Source of the DNA: Melioribacteraceae bacterium | Lineage (GTDB): Bacteria > Bacteroidota > Ignavibacteria > Ignavibacteriales > Melioribacteraceae | DNA: 64,000 bases | Assembly: GCA_022181065.1 (NCBI GenBank) | Contig: BQMY01000086.1 | Location: 22,336-86,335 of the forward strand | Direction of reading: 5' to 3' | In this document: positions 52,126 to 61,052 of the stretch, piece after piece | Numbering within the stretch: the stretch's first letter is position 1 | Layout: each line of letters starts with the position of its first letter | The notes under the pieces: model-generated | Seen by the model: the letters and a program-made list of their open reading frames with translations, nothing else | Databases searched by the model: none | What the model was told of the DNA's origin: nothing | Program-made: the position numbers and the translations under genes

Positions 52126-54888
52126 CTAAAATTCAAGCGAAACACCTAATCTTACCTCTCTTGGTGAAAGGAAATAATCAGGTCTTACAAAATATTCGTC
52201 TGCCGAGTGTAACCCGTCGATAAACTGCGCGAGTTCGTTCGTTCTTTCAGCAGTACCATAATTTTTCTCAAGAGTATAAGTTGAGCGACCTGTAGTTGAA
52301 TAGACAGAATTTTCATTCTGTGTATCAAGCAAATTGAAAACTTTCGCAAATACGTTTACTCTGAAGTCACCAATTACGAATGTTTTTTCCGCAAGAAGAT
52401 CAATAGTTGTTTGCATTGGTCGTCTGCCGCTATTAGGCTTGAGTATCACCTGTCCTTTTACCAGCAGCGGATCATAAGGTAATCCGGTACCAACTCTACC
52501 AACAAGAGTAACATTCCAGTTTTCAGGATCGCCGAACGAAACAGTTCCATTTAATGTATGTCTTTTGTCCCAGTTAAGTGGAATAGGTACTTTTTCGCTC
52601 TGTCTGTTTGAGGAGAGATCAAGGAAAAACGCGTCGCTATCAGTATCGTTACCATCAGCAACCTGGAAAGTATAATCAAGGGAAAATCCTAAATTATCCT
52701 GCGCTGTTCTGCGCTTTGTCAAAGAAAGGATAACACCTTTGATATTCGCGTAATCCTTATTTACGTACATAAAGTAAGTTTCATCTTCCGCTACACGGAT
52801 CTGCTGTGAAGTAAGCAAGTCACGTACGTCTTTATAATAAGTAGTGACGTTAAATGCCAGATCATCGGTAAGTGCCTGCTGCAAACCAAGTTCGTATGTT
52901 ACAGTTTTTTCAGCATTCAGGTTAGCATTTCCATATTGCTGGTTGTTGTAGGAAAATTTGAAATAAGGATTTGTGTATAGATACCTGAAAGGGGGTATCT
53001 GGAAAAAGTGCCCATAAGAAAAATGTATAATACCTTTATCAGTGATAGGGAATGATACACCAAGCCTCGGACTGAACTGATGTTTTACCTCTGCATCCGC
53101 TAGTAATGATGAAGGGTCTATATCATAAGGCAGCTCAGGATGATTTGGTGTCGGGTAAAATGTATTTGTAGAATATTGCGATTTCGCGTCAAAATAATCG
53201 TAACGAAGCCCAATGTTCAGAATCAAACTTTCAAATTCCATTTTGTCCTGAAGATAAGTTGAGAACTCAACAGGATCCTTCGAATAACTGTTGCGGTAAG
53301 AACTTGAAATTGATGGAATCGTTGGAGTTGTAAAGACAGTTGTATCGCGTAGAACAGAAAAACTCTCGTAGTTAAGATTATGCGATTTATATTCAACACC
53401 GAACTTAACTTCATGATTTTTACTTAGCTGAGAAGTAATATCAAACTTGAGCGTTGTTGAATAAGTACGCTGATAATAATGCCCCATTGAAGTACCACCA
53501 TGAAGGAAAGTATAATTCGCTACGGTATTCAACTTGTGAGTTGGCTGGTATCTCGAATCGGCATGATACAATGTGGGGTCCATACCCGCGTGAAAATCAA
53601 CTTCGCTACCGTCAGAATCAAGTAACGGGTAAAGATACTGGCTATAATCATCAATACCATATGAACCTCGCAACGAATAAAATGTTGTATTGCTCAATGC
53701 ATGTCTGATTTCAAGCGTATTTACCAAACCCCATGAAAAATAGTTGAGGTCGCCGTCAGGATTATATTTATACGCATGGTTATAAGACTGACTTTCACCA
53801 CCCGAATAAATCACATCATAGTTAATTTTAAGAGTAGAAATTGGTCTGAATGTAAGTTTACCGGTGGCGTTAAGACCCTCGCTGGGATTCATCGGTACGA
53901 GGCTGCCGTCACCATTCTGCGCGATGCGTATATCGTTCGCGTCAAAATCATTTGTCCAACCTGAATCGGAAGGTAAATGTGTTCTGACACCATAGAGGTA
54001 ACCTTTATTTTTACGGTATCTTCCCGAAAGGAAAAACGAAACTTTATCAGCCGTATAAGGAATCGGTCCACCGAGAGTTAGTTCATTAACGATATTGTTG
54101 ACCGGGTCAAAATCATCTATATTCTGATAAATATCTGTGTTGTTACTAAGATAATCACCGGTATAAAATGAAACACTACCGGTATATTTGCTTCCGCCTT
54201 CTTTCGTAACCGTATTTACAATACCTGAAAGCGCGTTACCATATTCGGCGTTAAAAGTACCCGAAACAACCGAAAGTTCCTGTATCGCGTTTGTCGCGAT
54301 TGAAACAGATTGTGAATTGTTGAACGGATTTGATACGGAAACACCGTTTACAGTGTAAGCGATTTCACTTGAACGGCCACCACGAATATGGAGTTCACCG
54401 CCGGTTCCCCTTGTAATCCCTGCTTGAAGTGTCAGTATTTCACTAACACTTTCAACGGGCAAAGATTCGATCTGTGATGCGTCGTACGAAGTATAGGAAG
54501 AGGTTAAGTCTTTCCTGACGATTGGTGCCTCAGCTTGCACAACAACAGTCTCAACCTCAATAATATTAGTTGACATAGTGAAATCAAGTTTGGTCGTAAA
54601 GTCAACCGCAACCTTAACGTCAATAAACTTTTTTGTCTGGAAACCCACACCGGAAGCAATAACAACATAATTTCCGGGAGGGATATTATTAATTAAAAAA
54701 TGCCCTTCGATATCAGTTGCGGCACCCATTGTTGTGCCTTCAATAATAATGTTGATACCGGGAAGAGCTTCACCTGTTTCAGCGTCTGTCACAACACCTG
54801 TAATTTTACCGGTTGTACCGGCAAAAAGAGATGTGTAAACAAACAGCAAACAGAATAGAAAAGATAAACGGAGTAGAATATACTTCAT
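52126..54888 (-). CDS. large TonB-dependent receptor with carboxypeptidase-like N-domain
   Basis: 920 residues. Signal peptide, then the regulatory-like beta domain TGKITGVVTDAETGEALPG to about residue 115, the plug with SYDASQIESLPVESVSEIL and IRGGRSSEIAYTVNGVSV, and GTFNAEYGNALSGIVNTVTK, then a barrel ending in FLSPREVRLGVSLEF (terminal Phe, as expected for BAM targeting). A very strong SD (AAGGAGG) lies before the ATG. It is the first gene of a set with the 1187-residue cargo protein and the PorV-like protein. This receptor-cargo-PorV arrangement is common in Ignavibacteria as I know them, but no substrate is established. Confidence 0.9.
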   Translation of the reverse strand: MKYILLRLSFLFCLLFVYTSLFAGTTGKITGVVTDAETGEALPGINIIIEGTTMGAATDIEGHFLINNIPPGNYVVIASGVGFQTKKFIDVKVAVDFTTKLDFTMSTNIIEVETVVVQAEAPIVRKDLTSSYTSYDASQIESLPVESVSEILTLQAGITRGTGGELHIRGGRSSEIAYTVNGVSVSNPFNNSQSVSIATNAIQELSVVSGTFNAEYGNALSGIVNTVTKEGGSKYTGSVSFYTGDYLSNNTDIYQNIDDFDPVNNIVNELTLGGPIPYTADKVSFFLSGRYRKNKGYLYGVRTHLPSDSGWTNDFDANDIRIAQNGDGSLVPMNPSEGLNATGKLTFRPISTLKINYDVIYSGGESQSYNHAYKYNPDGDLNYFSWGLVNTLEIRHALSNTTFYSLRGSYGIDDYSQYLYPLLDSDGSEVDFHAGMDPTLYHADSRYQPTHKLNTVANYTFLHGGTSMGHYYQRTYSTTLKFDITSQLSKNHEVKFGVEYKSHNLNYESFSVLRDTTVFTTPTIPSISSSYRNSYSKDPVEFSTYLQDKMEFESLILNIGLRYDYFDAKSQYSTNTFYPTPNHPELPYDIDPSSLLADAEVKHQFSPRLGVSFPITDKGIIHFSYGHFFQIPPFRYLYTNPYFKFSYNNQQYGNANLNAEKTVTYELGLQQALTDDLAFNVTTYYKDVRDLLTSQQIRVAEDETYFMYVNKDYANIKGVILSLTKRRTAQDNLGFSLDYTFQVADGNDTDSDAFFLDLSSNRQSEKVPIPLNWDKRHTLNGTVSFGDPENWNVTLVGRVGTGLPYDPLLVKGQVILKPNSGRRPMQTTIDLLAEKTFVIGDFRVNVFAKVFNLLDTQNENSVYSTTGRSTYTLEKNYGTAERTNELAQFIDGLHSADEYFVRPDYFLSPREVRLGVSLEF

Positions 54889-55117
54889 TTATACCTCCTT
54901 CACTCCTGAATTGTTTGTAAGTGATCTAAAAAAATAATGTTCATTTTTGGGGTCGATAGTTATAAATTTTGTCCAAAATAATTCTTTTATCTTATTTAGT
55001 CAAGAAATAAGATAAATAAGTATAAATTTAACGTTCTTTCCCCCCGGAAAGCATAATAATCGATAAGTAATCTTTAGTAAATCGGTCTACAAATTAAACT
55101 GCGCGGGCATACGTATC

Positions 55118-55149
55118 AAAAAAAAGCCGTGGTTAAAAACCACGGCTTT
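55118..55149 (-). terminator. strong terminator after VCBS/T9SS cargo gene
   Basis: Perfect 12-bp stem AAAGCCGTGGTT/AACCACGGCTTT with a 3-base loop; on the minus strand it runs into a T-tract. It begins 15 bases after the stop of the 55164-57017 gene. The rest of the 54889-55163 gap shows only AT-rich leader for the receptor gene. Confidence 0.92.
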
Positions 55150-55163
55150 AGAAAGCAAATAAA

Positions 55164-57017
55164 TTATTTCAATAAAGTCATCTTCGCAGATTTCTGGAAG
55201 TTACCAAACTTCAATGTGTAGATGTAAGTACCACTTGCAACTTTAACGCCTGCATTGTTAGTACCATTCCACGCAGCCTGGTGAGTACCTTCTGCCATTT
55301 CTTCATTGTTTATAAGTGTTTTAACTTCATTACCAAGAATGTCATAAACTTTCAAACTGATTCGTTTATCAACAGGAAGAGTGAAGTTAATTGTAGTAGT
55401 CGGGTTGAATGGGTTTGGATAATTCTGATCCAATTTGTAATCGTCCGGAGTTACGAATGCGTAACCACCATCTGAAAGACCGTTAGGACCTGTCCACTCA
55501 AGAACACGGATGTTAACTGCCTGATCACTTTCGTTTTTAACTGTAGAATCTTTCTCGAATGAAAGTGAAGAATCCTGATATGTATAATATGTATAAGTAA
55601 TAGAGTCAGCAACAGACTGGTAAGTTGTAAGAACTTCCATGTTACCGTCACCGTCCATATCAGCACCTGCATAAACTTTTGATACGAATGGAGATTCTCT
55701 GTAAACTGTATCAACTACACCTGCTGAATCATAATAGTCAACAAAGAAGAACTGAAGTTCAGCGCCTTCAAAAACTATTTCAGTGTTGTAGCTGCCCATA
55801 TCAAGAACGTCGCCGCTACCTTTGTATTCAACTTTAGTTACGTTGTAACCTGCAGATCCACCAACAAGAATTTCTTCGTAACCGTTACCATCAAGGTCAT
55901 AAGAATCCATACCCCAGTGAGAACCGGTTTCGTTGTCGGCAAGAGTCCAAAGATCGTCAGCAATAATAGCGAACTGTACAGGATCATTATCCCAAACATC
56001 GATACCAGTATCATCTGATGTAAGGCTAACAAGAGAAAGTGAGTAAGAAGAGTCAGCGCCAGCGCCATAAAGTACACCCGCAATTTCTTCAGTTCCGTCA
56101 CCATCAACGTCACAAGCAGAAAGACCCATATAAGCAACAGCATCTCTGTTAACAGCGTTAAGGTATTCGTAATAATAGTTTGACATATTTGCAGGATCAG
56201 GATAAGTATATGTTCCACCTGCGGCACTAATACTCCAGAATCCGTAGAAGTTCCAGTAGTGGTTTACGATTTCTTTGTTTCCGTCGCCATCGTAGTCAAC
56301 AGGAATTGAATGCCAGTGAGAACCACCCGAGAAACGGTTGTCAGGATAGTTCACAGGGTCACCTGCTTCAATCTGCCATGAACCGAAACCACCGATGTCA
56401 CCATCAACGCCAAGAACAACAACGTTGCTGTTTGAAAGAACTGTTACAAGTTCGTCATTTCCGTCACCATCGAAATCATACATTGTACCGCGTTCACGAT
56501 CCATACGATAGTAAACGTCTGAACCTAAAATTACAGTATCCTGAGCAGAAGTAAGAGTAAGTAATGGAGCGTCGCCATAACCGTTATCGGTTGAGCCGTC
56601 CCATTCGTAAACATTAAGCTGACCGGCATATCTTGCACCGGTTGGGAAAACGATTTCCATCAAACCGTCACCGTCCATATCGCCTGTCTGTACCCAGCGA
56701 GGTGTACTATTTGGATTATCTTCGCCGTTAAGAGGAGAAGACCATACCAATTCAAGAGTATTTGTTGATGCCAATTCGAAAACATGAACTCTACCACCAT
56801 TTGAATAGTCGGTAGCGATTAATTCCGGTTTACCATCCTGGTCCATATCACCTGCAAACCAAACACTTCTGGCGCCCTGATCTGAGAACCATGGTGCTTC
56901 GGTATTACCAGGGTCAAAACCTGTAGGATTATTATTTCCAATATCTTGTAGAGACTGACCAAATAACATGGTCGAAGAAACGAGGACAACTGAAATCAGA
57001 AGTAAAAATTTCCTCAT
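55164..57017 (-). CDS. secreted FG-GAP/VCBS-repeat protein with T9SS type A sorting tail
   Basis: 617 residues. Signal peptide (MRKFLLLISVVLVSSTMLFGQ), then about seven FG-GAP/VCBS-like repeats with calcium-type Asp motifs: DMDQDGKPELIATD, DMDGDGLMEIVFPT, DFDGDGNDELVTV, DYDGDGNKEIVNH, DVDGDGTEEIAGV, DLDGNGYEEILVG, DMDGDGNMEVLTT. These probably form an integrin-like beta-propeller. The T9SS tail carries YPNPFNPTTTINFTLP and ends SAKMTLLK. An SD (GGGAG) precedes the ATG and a strong terminator follows, so it is a monocistronic unit. Its own promoter and terminator suggest high expression of an abundant surface or released protein. No enzyme domain. Confidence 0.87.
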   Translation of the reverse strand: MRKFLLLISVVLVSSTMLFGQSLQDIGNNNPTGFDPGNTEAPWFSDQGARSVWFAGDMDQDGKPELIATDYSNGGRVHVFELASTNTLELVWSSPLNGEDNPNSTPRWVQTGDMDGDGLMEIVFPTGARYAGQLNVYEWDGSTDNGYGDAPLLTLTSAQDTVILGSDVYYRMDRERGTMYDFDGDGNDELVTVLSNSNVVVLGVDGDIGGFGSWQIEAGDPVNYPDNRFSGGSHWHSIPVDYDGDGNKEIVNHYWNFYGFWSISAAGGTYTYPDPANMSNYYYEYLNAVNRDAVAYMGLSACDVDGDGTEEIAGVLYGAGADSSYSLSLVSLTSDDTGIDVWDNDPVQFAIIADDLWTLADNETGSHWGMDSYDLDGNGYEEILVGGSAGYNVTKVEYKGSGDVLDMGSYNTEIVFEGAELQFFFVDYYDSAGVVDTVYRESPFVSKVYAGADMDGDGNMEVLTTYQSVADSITYTYYTYQDSSLSFEKDSTVKNESDQAVNIRVLEWTGPNGLSDGGYAFVTPDDYKLDQNYPNPFNPTTTINFTLPVDKRISLKVYDILGNEVKTLINNEEMAEGTHQAAWNGTNNAGVKVASGTYIYTLKFGNFQKSAKMTLLK

Positions 57018-57219
57018 AATGAAACTCCCATTTTGTTATGAATAATTATTTGTAAAAAAAGACTTCTCGGTCGTGTCGGTTAGGATTAGTGCTTAATTAC
57101 CAATCCCTTAGCCATTAACTAAAATAAGAAATATTTAATAAGACTTCAAAATAATAATTTAATATAAAAATAAATTTTCAAGTGAAAAGGACATTATTAC
57201 TGACCTTTTGTAATAAAAA

Positions 57220-58110
57220 TCACACAAATCGTCTAAGTTTATTAACTGCTCCTTTTATCCTTTTTGTATGCTCCGGTGTTGTACCGCAACATCCCCCGAT
57301 AATAGAGACTCCCGCGGATAATAAATCCGGGACCAAACTTTCTACAATCTCCGGTGTTTCAGGATACACAAGTTCATCATTCTGCAGCAGTGGAATACCT
57401 GCATTCGCCTGAACTAAAACAGGTAAATTTGTATTGGCTTTATATTGCTCAACGATACTTTTCATATCGGCGAAACCATTTCCGCAATTAGTGCCAAGTA
57501 CCGTACCGCCGGTGCTTTCAACAAATGAAGCGATTTCCGGGGGATTAATACCCATCATAGTATTAAATATATCCCCTGCCTTATCATATGTAAACGAGCA
57601 AATGATATCATCAAATCCGGCTTCTTTTGAGGCTTTAATTGCAATTTCAGCTTCGGTTATATCATAGAAGGTTTCTATAATAATAAAATCCGCCCCACCG
57701 GCTTTTAATCCTTGCGCCTGTTCCAGAAAACCATCGTAAAGTTCATCAGCCGTAACATCGCCCATCATGATAAACTTTCCGGTAGGACCCACAGAACCCA
57801 TAACGAGAACTTCGCTACCGGCAGCTCTCCTGGAAATTTCGGCGGCAGCTTTGTTGATCTCGAAAGTTTTTTCCTTCAACCCGTAATGAGCGAGTTTTAC
57901 CGAACTGCCGCCAAAACTGTTTGTCTCAATTATATCAGCACCGGCTTTCACATAACCTGTAGCAACATTCTCAACCAGTTCAGGTTTTTCGAGATTCCAC
58001 AGTTCGGGTGATTCACCGGCAGTAAAACCAAGTTTTTGAAGTTCTGTTCCCCACGCCCCGTCAGAAACAAGTATCTTTTTTTCAGCTAATTTTTCTTTAA
58101 GCTTTCCCAT
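57220..58110 (-). CDS. homocysteine S-methyltransferase domain protein (split MetH, Hcy module)
   Basis: 296 residues corresponding to the N-terminal homocysteine-binding barrel of MetH. Zinc ligands C209 in GTNCGNG and C274-C275 in GGCCGTTPEH, plus SDGAWGTELQ at the N-terminus and ETNSFGGSS. It transfers a methyl group to homocysteine to make methionine. It starts immediately after the reactivation-domain gene ends (0-bp gap) and is the third gene after the corrinoid protein and the reactivation protein. No methyltetrahydrofolate-binding (pterin) domain is present in this gene or elsewhere in the window. Confidence 0.88.
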   Translation of the reverse strand: MGKLKEKLAEKKILVSDGAWGTELQKLGFTAGESPELWNLEKPELVENVATGYVKAGADIIETNSFGGSSVKLAHYGLKEKTFEINKAAAEISRRAAGSEVLVMGSVGPTGKFIMMGDVTADELYDGFLEQAQGLKAGGADFIIIETFYDITEAEIAIKASKEAGFDDIICSFTYDKAGDIFNTMMGINPPEIASFVESTGGTVLGTNCGNGFADMKSIVEQYKANTNLPVLVQANAGIPLLQNDELVYPETPEIVESLVPDLLSAGVSIIGGCCGTTPEHTKRIKGAVNKLRRFV

Positions 58111-58824
58111 TTATGACCTGAATTTTTTATAACATAGTTCAGCTTCACAATTTGTACAGTTGTAATCCAATTTTCTAAAATTCTTTCCATATCCCCACAG
58201 ACCGGTAACAGATTTATCGGGAACCATCAAACTACTTTCAGTAAGTTCTATTTTAATTTTTCTACCCGGGAACAAACCGAAAAATTTCTGCTGCTCTGAT
58301 ACATCCCAGCCGCAATAACCGGGACTTACCCTGTTCCCCGCGATCATCGCGGGTTCGACAGACTTGAACACGTTATACTGTAGATAATCAACAAGCAGCT
58401 CAACCACATCTCCCGCAAGTTTGTGCAGCAGGTATGCGTTTAACGAATCGGAGATTCTGTGATAATATTTAATCTTCTCACTGACCGATTGACCGATCGT
58501 AGCAAAGAAAAAACAAAAATGATTCGCTCCATTCAAATGTGAATTAATTATCTTCCCTGATCTAAACTCTACGTTATTAAAACTAAATTTATCTCTACCA
58601 ATTTCAACAAAATCAGGAACAAAAAATAATTCAGCTTCGGCGTAAACCATTTTGATCAACTCTTCGGCGATAAATAAAATCTCACCATCCGAAAGTACAT
58701 CACTTATTCCGGGTTCTCGCGAAAGGATATCAAAAGCAGTTTTGTTTGTTAGTCCGAATTCCGCTGTGGAAGGGGTCAGATATAAATTACGATATGTTAT
58801 ATCGTGCTCCGCGATAGGTTTCAG
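58111..58824 (-). CDS. MetH reactivation (SAM-binding) domain protein, probable CTG start
   Basis: Resembles the C-terminal activation domain of MetH, which reduces and remethylates inactive cob(II)alamin with SAM. The signature NRVSPGYCGWDVSEQQ lies near residue 165, and three C-terminal cysteines (CTNCEAELC) are present as in free-standing members. The first ATG (58650) and TTG (58659) would cut off a helix-rich N-terminus. The frame is open to 58836, and the only good start above them is CTG at 58824, whose bases overlap the upstream TGA as CTGA, like the common ATGA overlap. That gives 237 residues beginning KPIAEHDITYRNLYLTPST. The start is an inference; the domain call is firm. Confidence 0.75.
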   Translation of the reverse strand: MKPIAEHDITYRNLYLTPSTAEFGLTNKTAFDILSREPGISDVLSDGEILFIAEELIKMVYAEAELFFVPDFVEIGRDKFSFNNVEFRSGKIINSHLNGANHFCFFFATIGQSVSEKIKYYHRISDSLNAYLLHKLAGDVVELLVDYLQYNVFKSVEPAMIAGNRVSPGYCGWDVSEQQKFFGLFPGRKIKIELTESSLMVPDKSVTGLWGYGKNFRKLDYNCTNCEAELCYKKFRS

Positions 58825-59489
58825 CTCGCTGAATTAAGATATTCCAAAGCGTCCTGCGGATTTGCTGAATAAAAATCAGCATTGATCTTATAAGCGAAAT
58901 CCTCCGAAAGAGGCGCGCCACCCACCAAAACTTTTACATCGGGAGCTTCCAGTTTAATTTTCTCTGTTATCGATTTCATGTTAAGCATTGTTGTGGTTAA
59001 CAAAGCGCTCAATCCCACAGCTTTTACTTCAGGATGCTCACTAATTGACTCGAGAAATTTTTGTCCCGATACATCAACGCCCAAATCAATAACATTCCAG
59101 CCGCCACCTTCAAAAACCATCTTGACAAGATTTTTACCAATATCATGCAGATCCCCGGCAACTGTACCGATGACGATAGTACCCTTGTGTTTCACTTCAC
59201 CCGAAAGGAAATAAGGTTTGAGCAGACCCATTGCGGCACTCATTGCTTTTGCGGCTATTAGAACATTTGGGACATATATTTTGCCCGCTCTGAATTTTTC
59301 TCCAACTTTACGCATTCCATCAAGCATGGCATCGTTGAGAACTTTTTCTGCGGGAATACCGGAACCCAGAGCACTTCGGGTTAATTCGTATGCACCATCC
59401 TCTCCTTTCATATCAGGGGGATATGGTGAGTTTTTATCTACCTTACCAAATTCTATACAGTAAGAGATTTTTTGAAGTAATTCTTTCAT
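58821..59489 (-). CDS. corrinoid (B12-binding) protein of split methionine synthase
   Basis: 222 residues. A helical cap (residues about 1-95) and a Rossmann-like B12 domain with the lower-ligand motif D113-x-H115-x-x-G in GDLHDIGKN, then GADVS-like and LSALLTTTM, and VLVGGAPLSEDFA. H115 should coordinate cobalt. It carries the methyl group to homocysteine for the 57220-58110 protein. Similar proteins (MtaC/MttC type) serve other methyltransferases, but the next two genes are the MetH Hcy and reactivation domains, so the methionine role is strongly favoured. First gene of the three-gene operon. Confidence 0.88.
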   Translation of the reverse strand: MKELLQKISYCIEFGKVDKNSPYPPDMKGEDGAYELTRSALGSGIPAEKVLNDAMLDGMRKVGEKFRAGKIYVPNVLIAAKAMSAAMGLLKPYFLSGEVKHKGTIVIGTVAGDLHDIGKNLVKMVFEGGGWNVIDLGVDVSGQKFLESISEHPEVKAVGLSALLTTTMLNMKSITEKIKLEAPDVKVLVGGAPLSEDFAYKINADFYSANPQDALEYLNSAS

Positions 59490-59514
59490 ATTATACGGTC
59501 GTTGAAAAGAAGTT

Positions 59515-59540
59515 AACCGGATTGAATTATCAATCCGGTT
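59515..59540 (-). terminator. hairpin after ugd
   Basis: Perfect 11-bp stem AACCGGATTGA/TCAATCCGGTT with a 4-base loop, 7 bases after the ugd stop and 26 bases before the corrinoid-protein start. The minus-strand 3' side reads AACTTCTTTTC, a weak T-tract, so it may be an intrinsic terminator or an attenuator-like leader of the methionine operon. Confidence 0.6.
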
Positions 59541-59546
59541 TAATAA

Positions 59547-60869
59547 TTATACTTTTTGTCTGCCAATTGAGTAGTAATGATAACCAAGTTCTTTCATTTT
59601 TGATACAGAATAAACGTTCCTGCCATCAAAAATCACCGGTGATTTAAGCATTCCTTTTAATTGCCCAAAGTCAGGATTTCGGAATTCATTCCATTCTGTT
59701 AGTACGATAAGAGCATCAGCGTCTGGAACGGCGTCGTATTGATCTTCCACATACTCAATTTTATCGCCGAAGAAATATTTCGAGTTTTCCATAGCCGCCG
59801 GATCATACGCAGAAATTTTAGCACCCATTTCCAGTAATTTGTTAACAACTTTTATAGAAGGAGCCTCACGCATATCATCAGTGTTAGGTTTGAAAGATAA
59901 TCCCCAGATGGCAAATTTCTTTCCTTTAATATCACCTTTGAAATGTTCATCAATTTTAATTACGAGACGTGATTTTTGCTGATCATTTACTTCATCAACA
60001 ACTGTAAGTATTTTCAACTCGCTATTAGCGTCTTTCGCTGTTTTAATTAAAGCGTTTACGTCTTTCGGGAAACATGATCCACCATAACCAATACCGGCGA
60101 ATAAAAATCTTTTACCGATACGGGTATCAGTTCCCATACCTTTTCTTACTACGTCGATATCCGCGCCAACCGCCTCGCAGAAATTTGCAAGTTCGTTCAT
60201 GTATGTAATCCTCATTGCAAGATAAGAGTTGGCGGCATATTTTGTCACTTCCGCGCTTTCATTATCCATCACAAGAATTGGATTACCCTGACGCACAAAT
60301 GGATCGTACAAAAATTTCATTTTTTCTGAGGCTTTGTCACTTCTACTCCCCATAACAATTCGGTCAGGTTTCATGAAATCTTCAACCGCAAATCCCTCAC
60401 GCAAAAATTCCGGGTTGGATACAACATCAAAATTGCTGACACCATGTTTTGCAATCTCATGATGAACTTTTTTCGAAGTTCCCACAGGTACAGTACTTTT
60501 ATTAACAATTATTCTGTATTCGCTATCACCCATTTCCTTCAGGATACCACCAATCAGATCAGCAACTTTCATCACAGCGCTTAAATCTGCCGCGCCATCA
60601 CCACCTTGTGGAGTAGGAAGACATAAAAAAACGATGTCAGTTTCATGAACAGCTTCTTTTAAATTATCAGTAAATTCAAGTCTTTTTTTAGCGATGTTTC
60701 TGTAGAACAAAATGTCAAGACCGGGTTCATAGATAGTCAGTTCGGCATTTTGAAGTTTCTTTAATTTGTCAGGATTATTATCAACACAAATCACATGATT
60801 TCCCATTTCGGCAAAACATGTTCCGGAAACAAGTCCAACATAACCAGTACCTATGACTGATACTTTCAT
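59547..60869 (-). CDS. ugd: UDP-glucose 6-dehydrogenase
   Basis: 440 residues. Converts UDP-glucose to UDP-glucuronate with two NAD+. The N-terminal Rossmann motif GTGYVGLVSGTCFAEMG, PTPQGGDGAADLSAV, KSTVPVGTSKKV, and the catalytic Cys in GYGGSCFPKD near residue 263 are all intact, as are the C-terminal domain motifs GLSFKPNTDDMREAPS and GRNVY. Single-gene unit with a hairpin after its stop. UDP-glucuronate is a precursor of capsule or LPS sugars; the enzyme could also accept UDP-GlcNAc or related sugars. Confidence 0.93.
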   Translation of the reverse strand: MKVSVIGTGYVGLVSGTCFAEMGNHVICVDNNPDKLKKLQNAELTIYEPGLDILFYRNIAKKRLEFTDNLKEAVHETDIVFLCLPTPQGGDGAADLSAVMKVADLIGGILKEMGDSEYRIIVNKSTVPVGTSKKVHHEIAKHGVSNFDVVSNPEFLREGFAVEDFMKPDRIVMGSRSDKASEKMKFLYDPFVRQGNPILVMDNESAEVTKYAANSYLAMRITYMNELANFCEAVGADIDVVRKGMGTDTRIGKRFLFAGIGYGGSCFPKDVNALIKTAKDANSELKILTVVDEVNDQQKSRLVIKIDEHFKGDIKGKKFAIWGLSFKPNTDDMREAPSIKVVNKLLEMGAKISAYDPAAMENSKYFFGDKIEYVEDQYDAVPDADALIVLTEWNEFRNPDFGQLKGMLKSPVIFDGRNVYSVSKMKELGYHYYSIGRQKV

Positions 60870-61052
60870 AATTTTCTCCGAGTAATTATAATTTTCTAAT
60901 ATTAATAGAGCAAATATAAGTAATTAGATGCTTTTTATACATACTGCCCCGCTAAAATAAAGATTTACTTTGCGGTTTCAGAAATAACTACTTTAAATTA
61001 GTGACTAATGTCATATTTTTCAGTAATTTTTGGATTAAAAAGAAGAGATTTT

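Noticed and set aside
55838..56227. 129-codon Leu-rich ORF inside the VCBS gene
   Set aside because: A shifted frame of Asp-rich repeat DNA giving artificial Leu/Thr-rich sequence.
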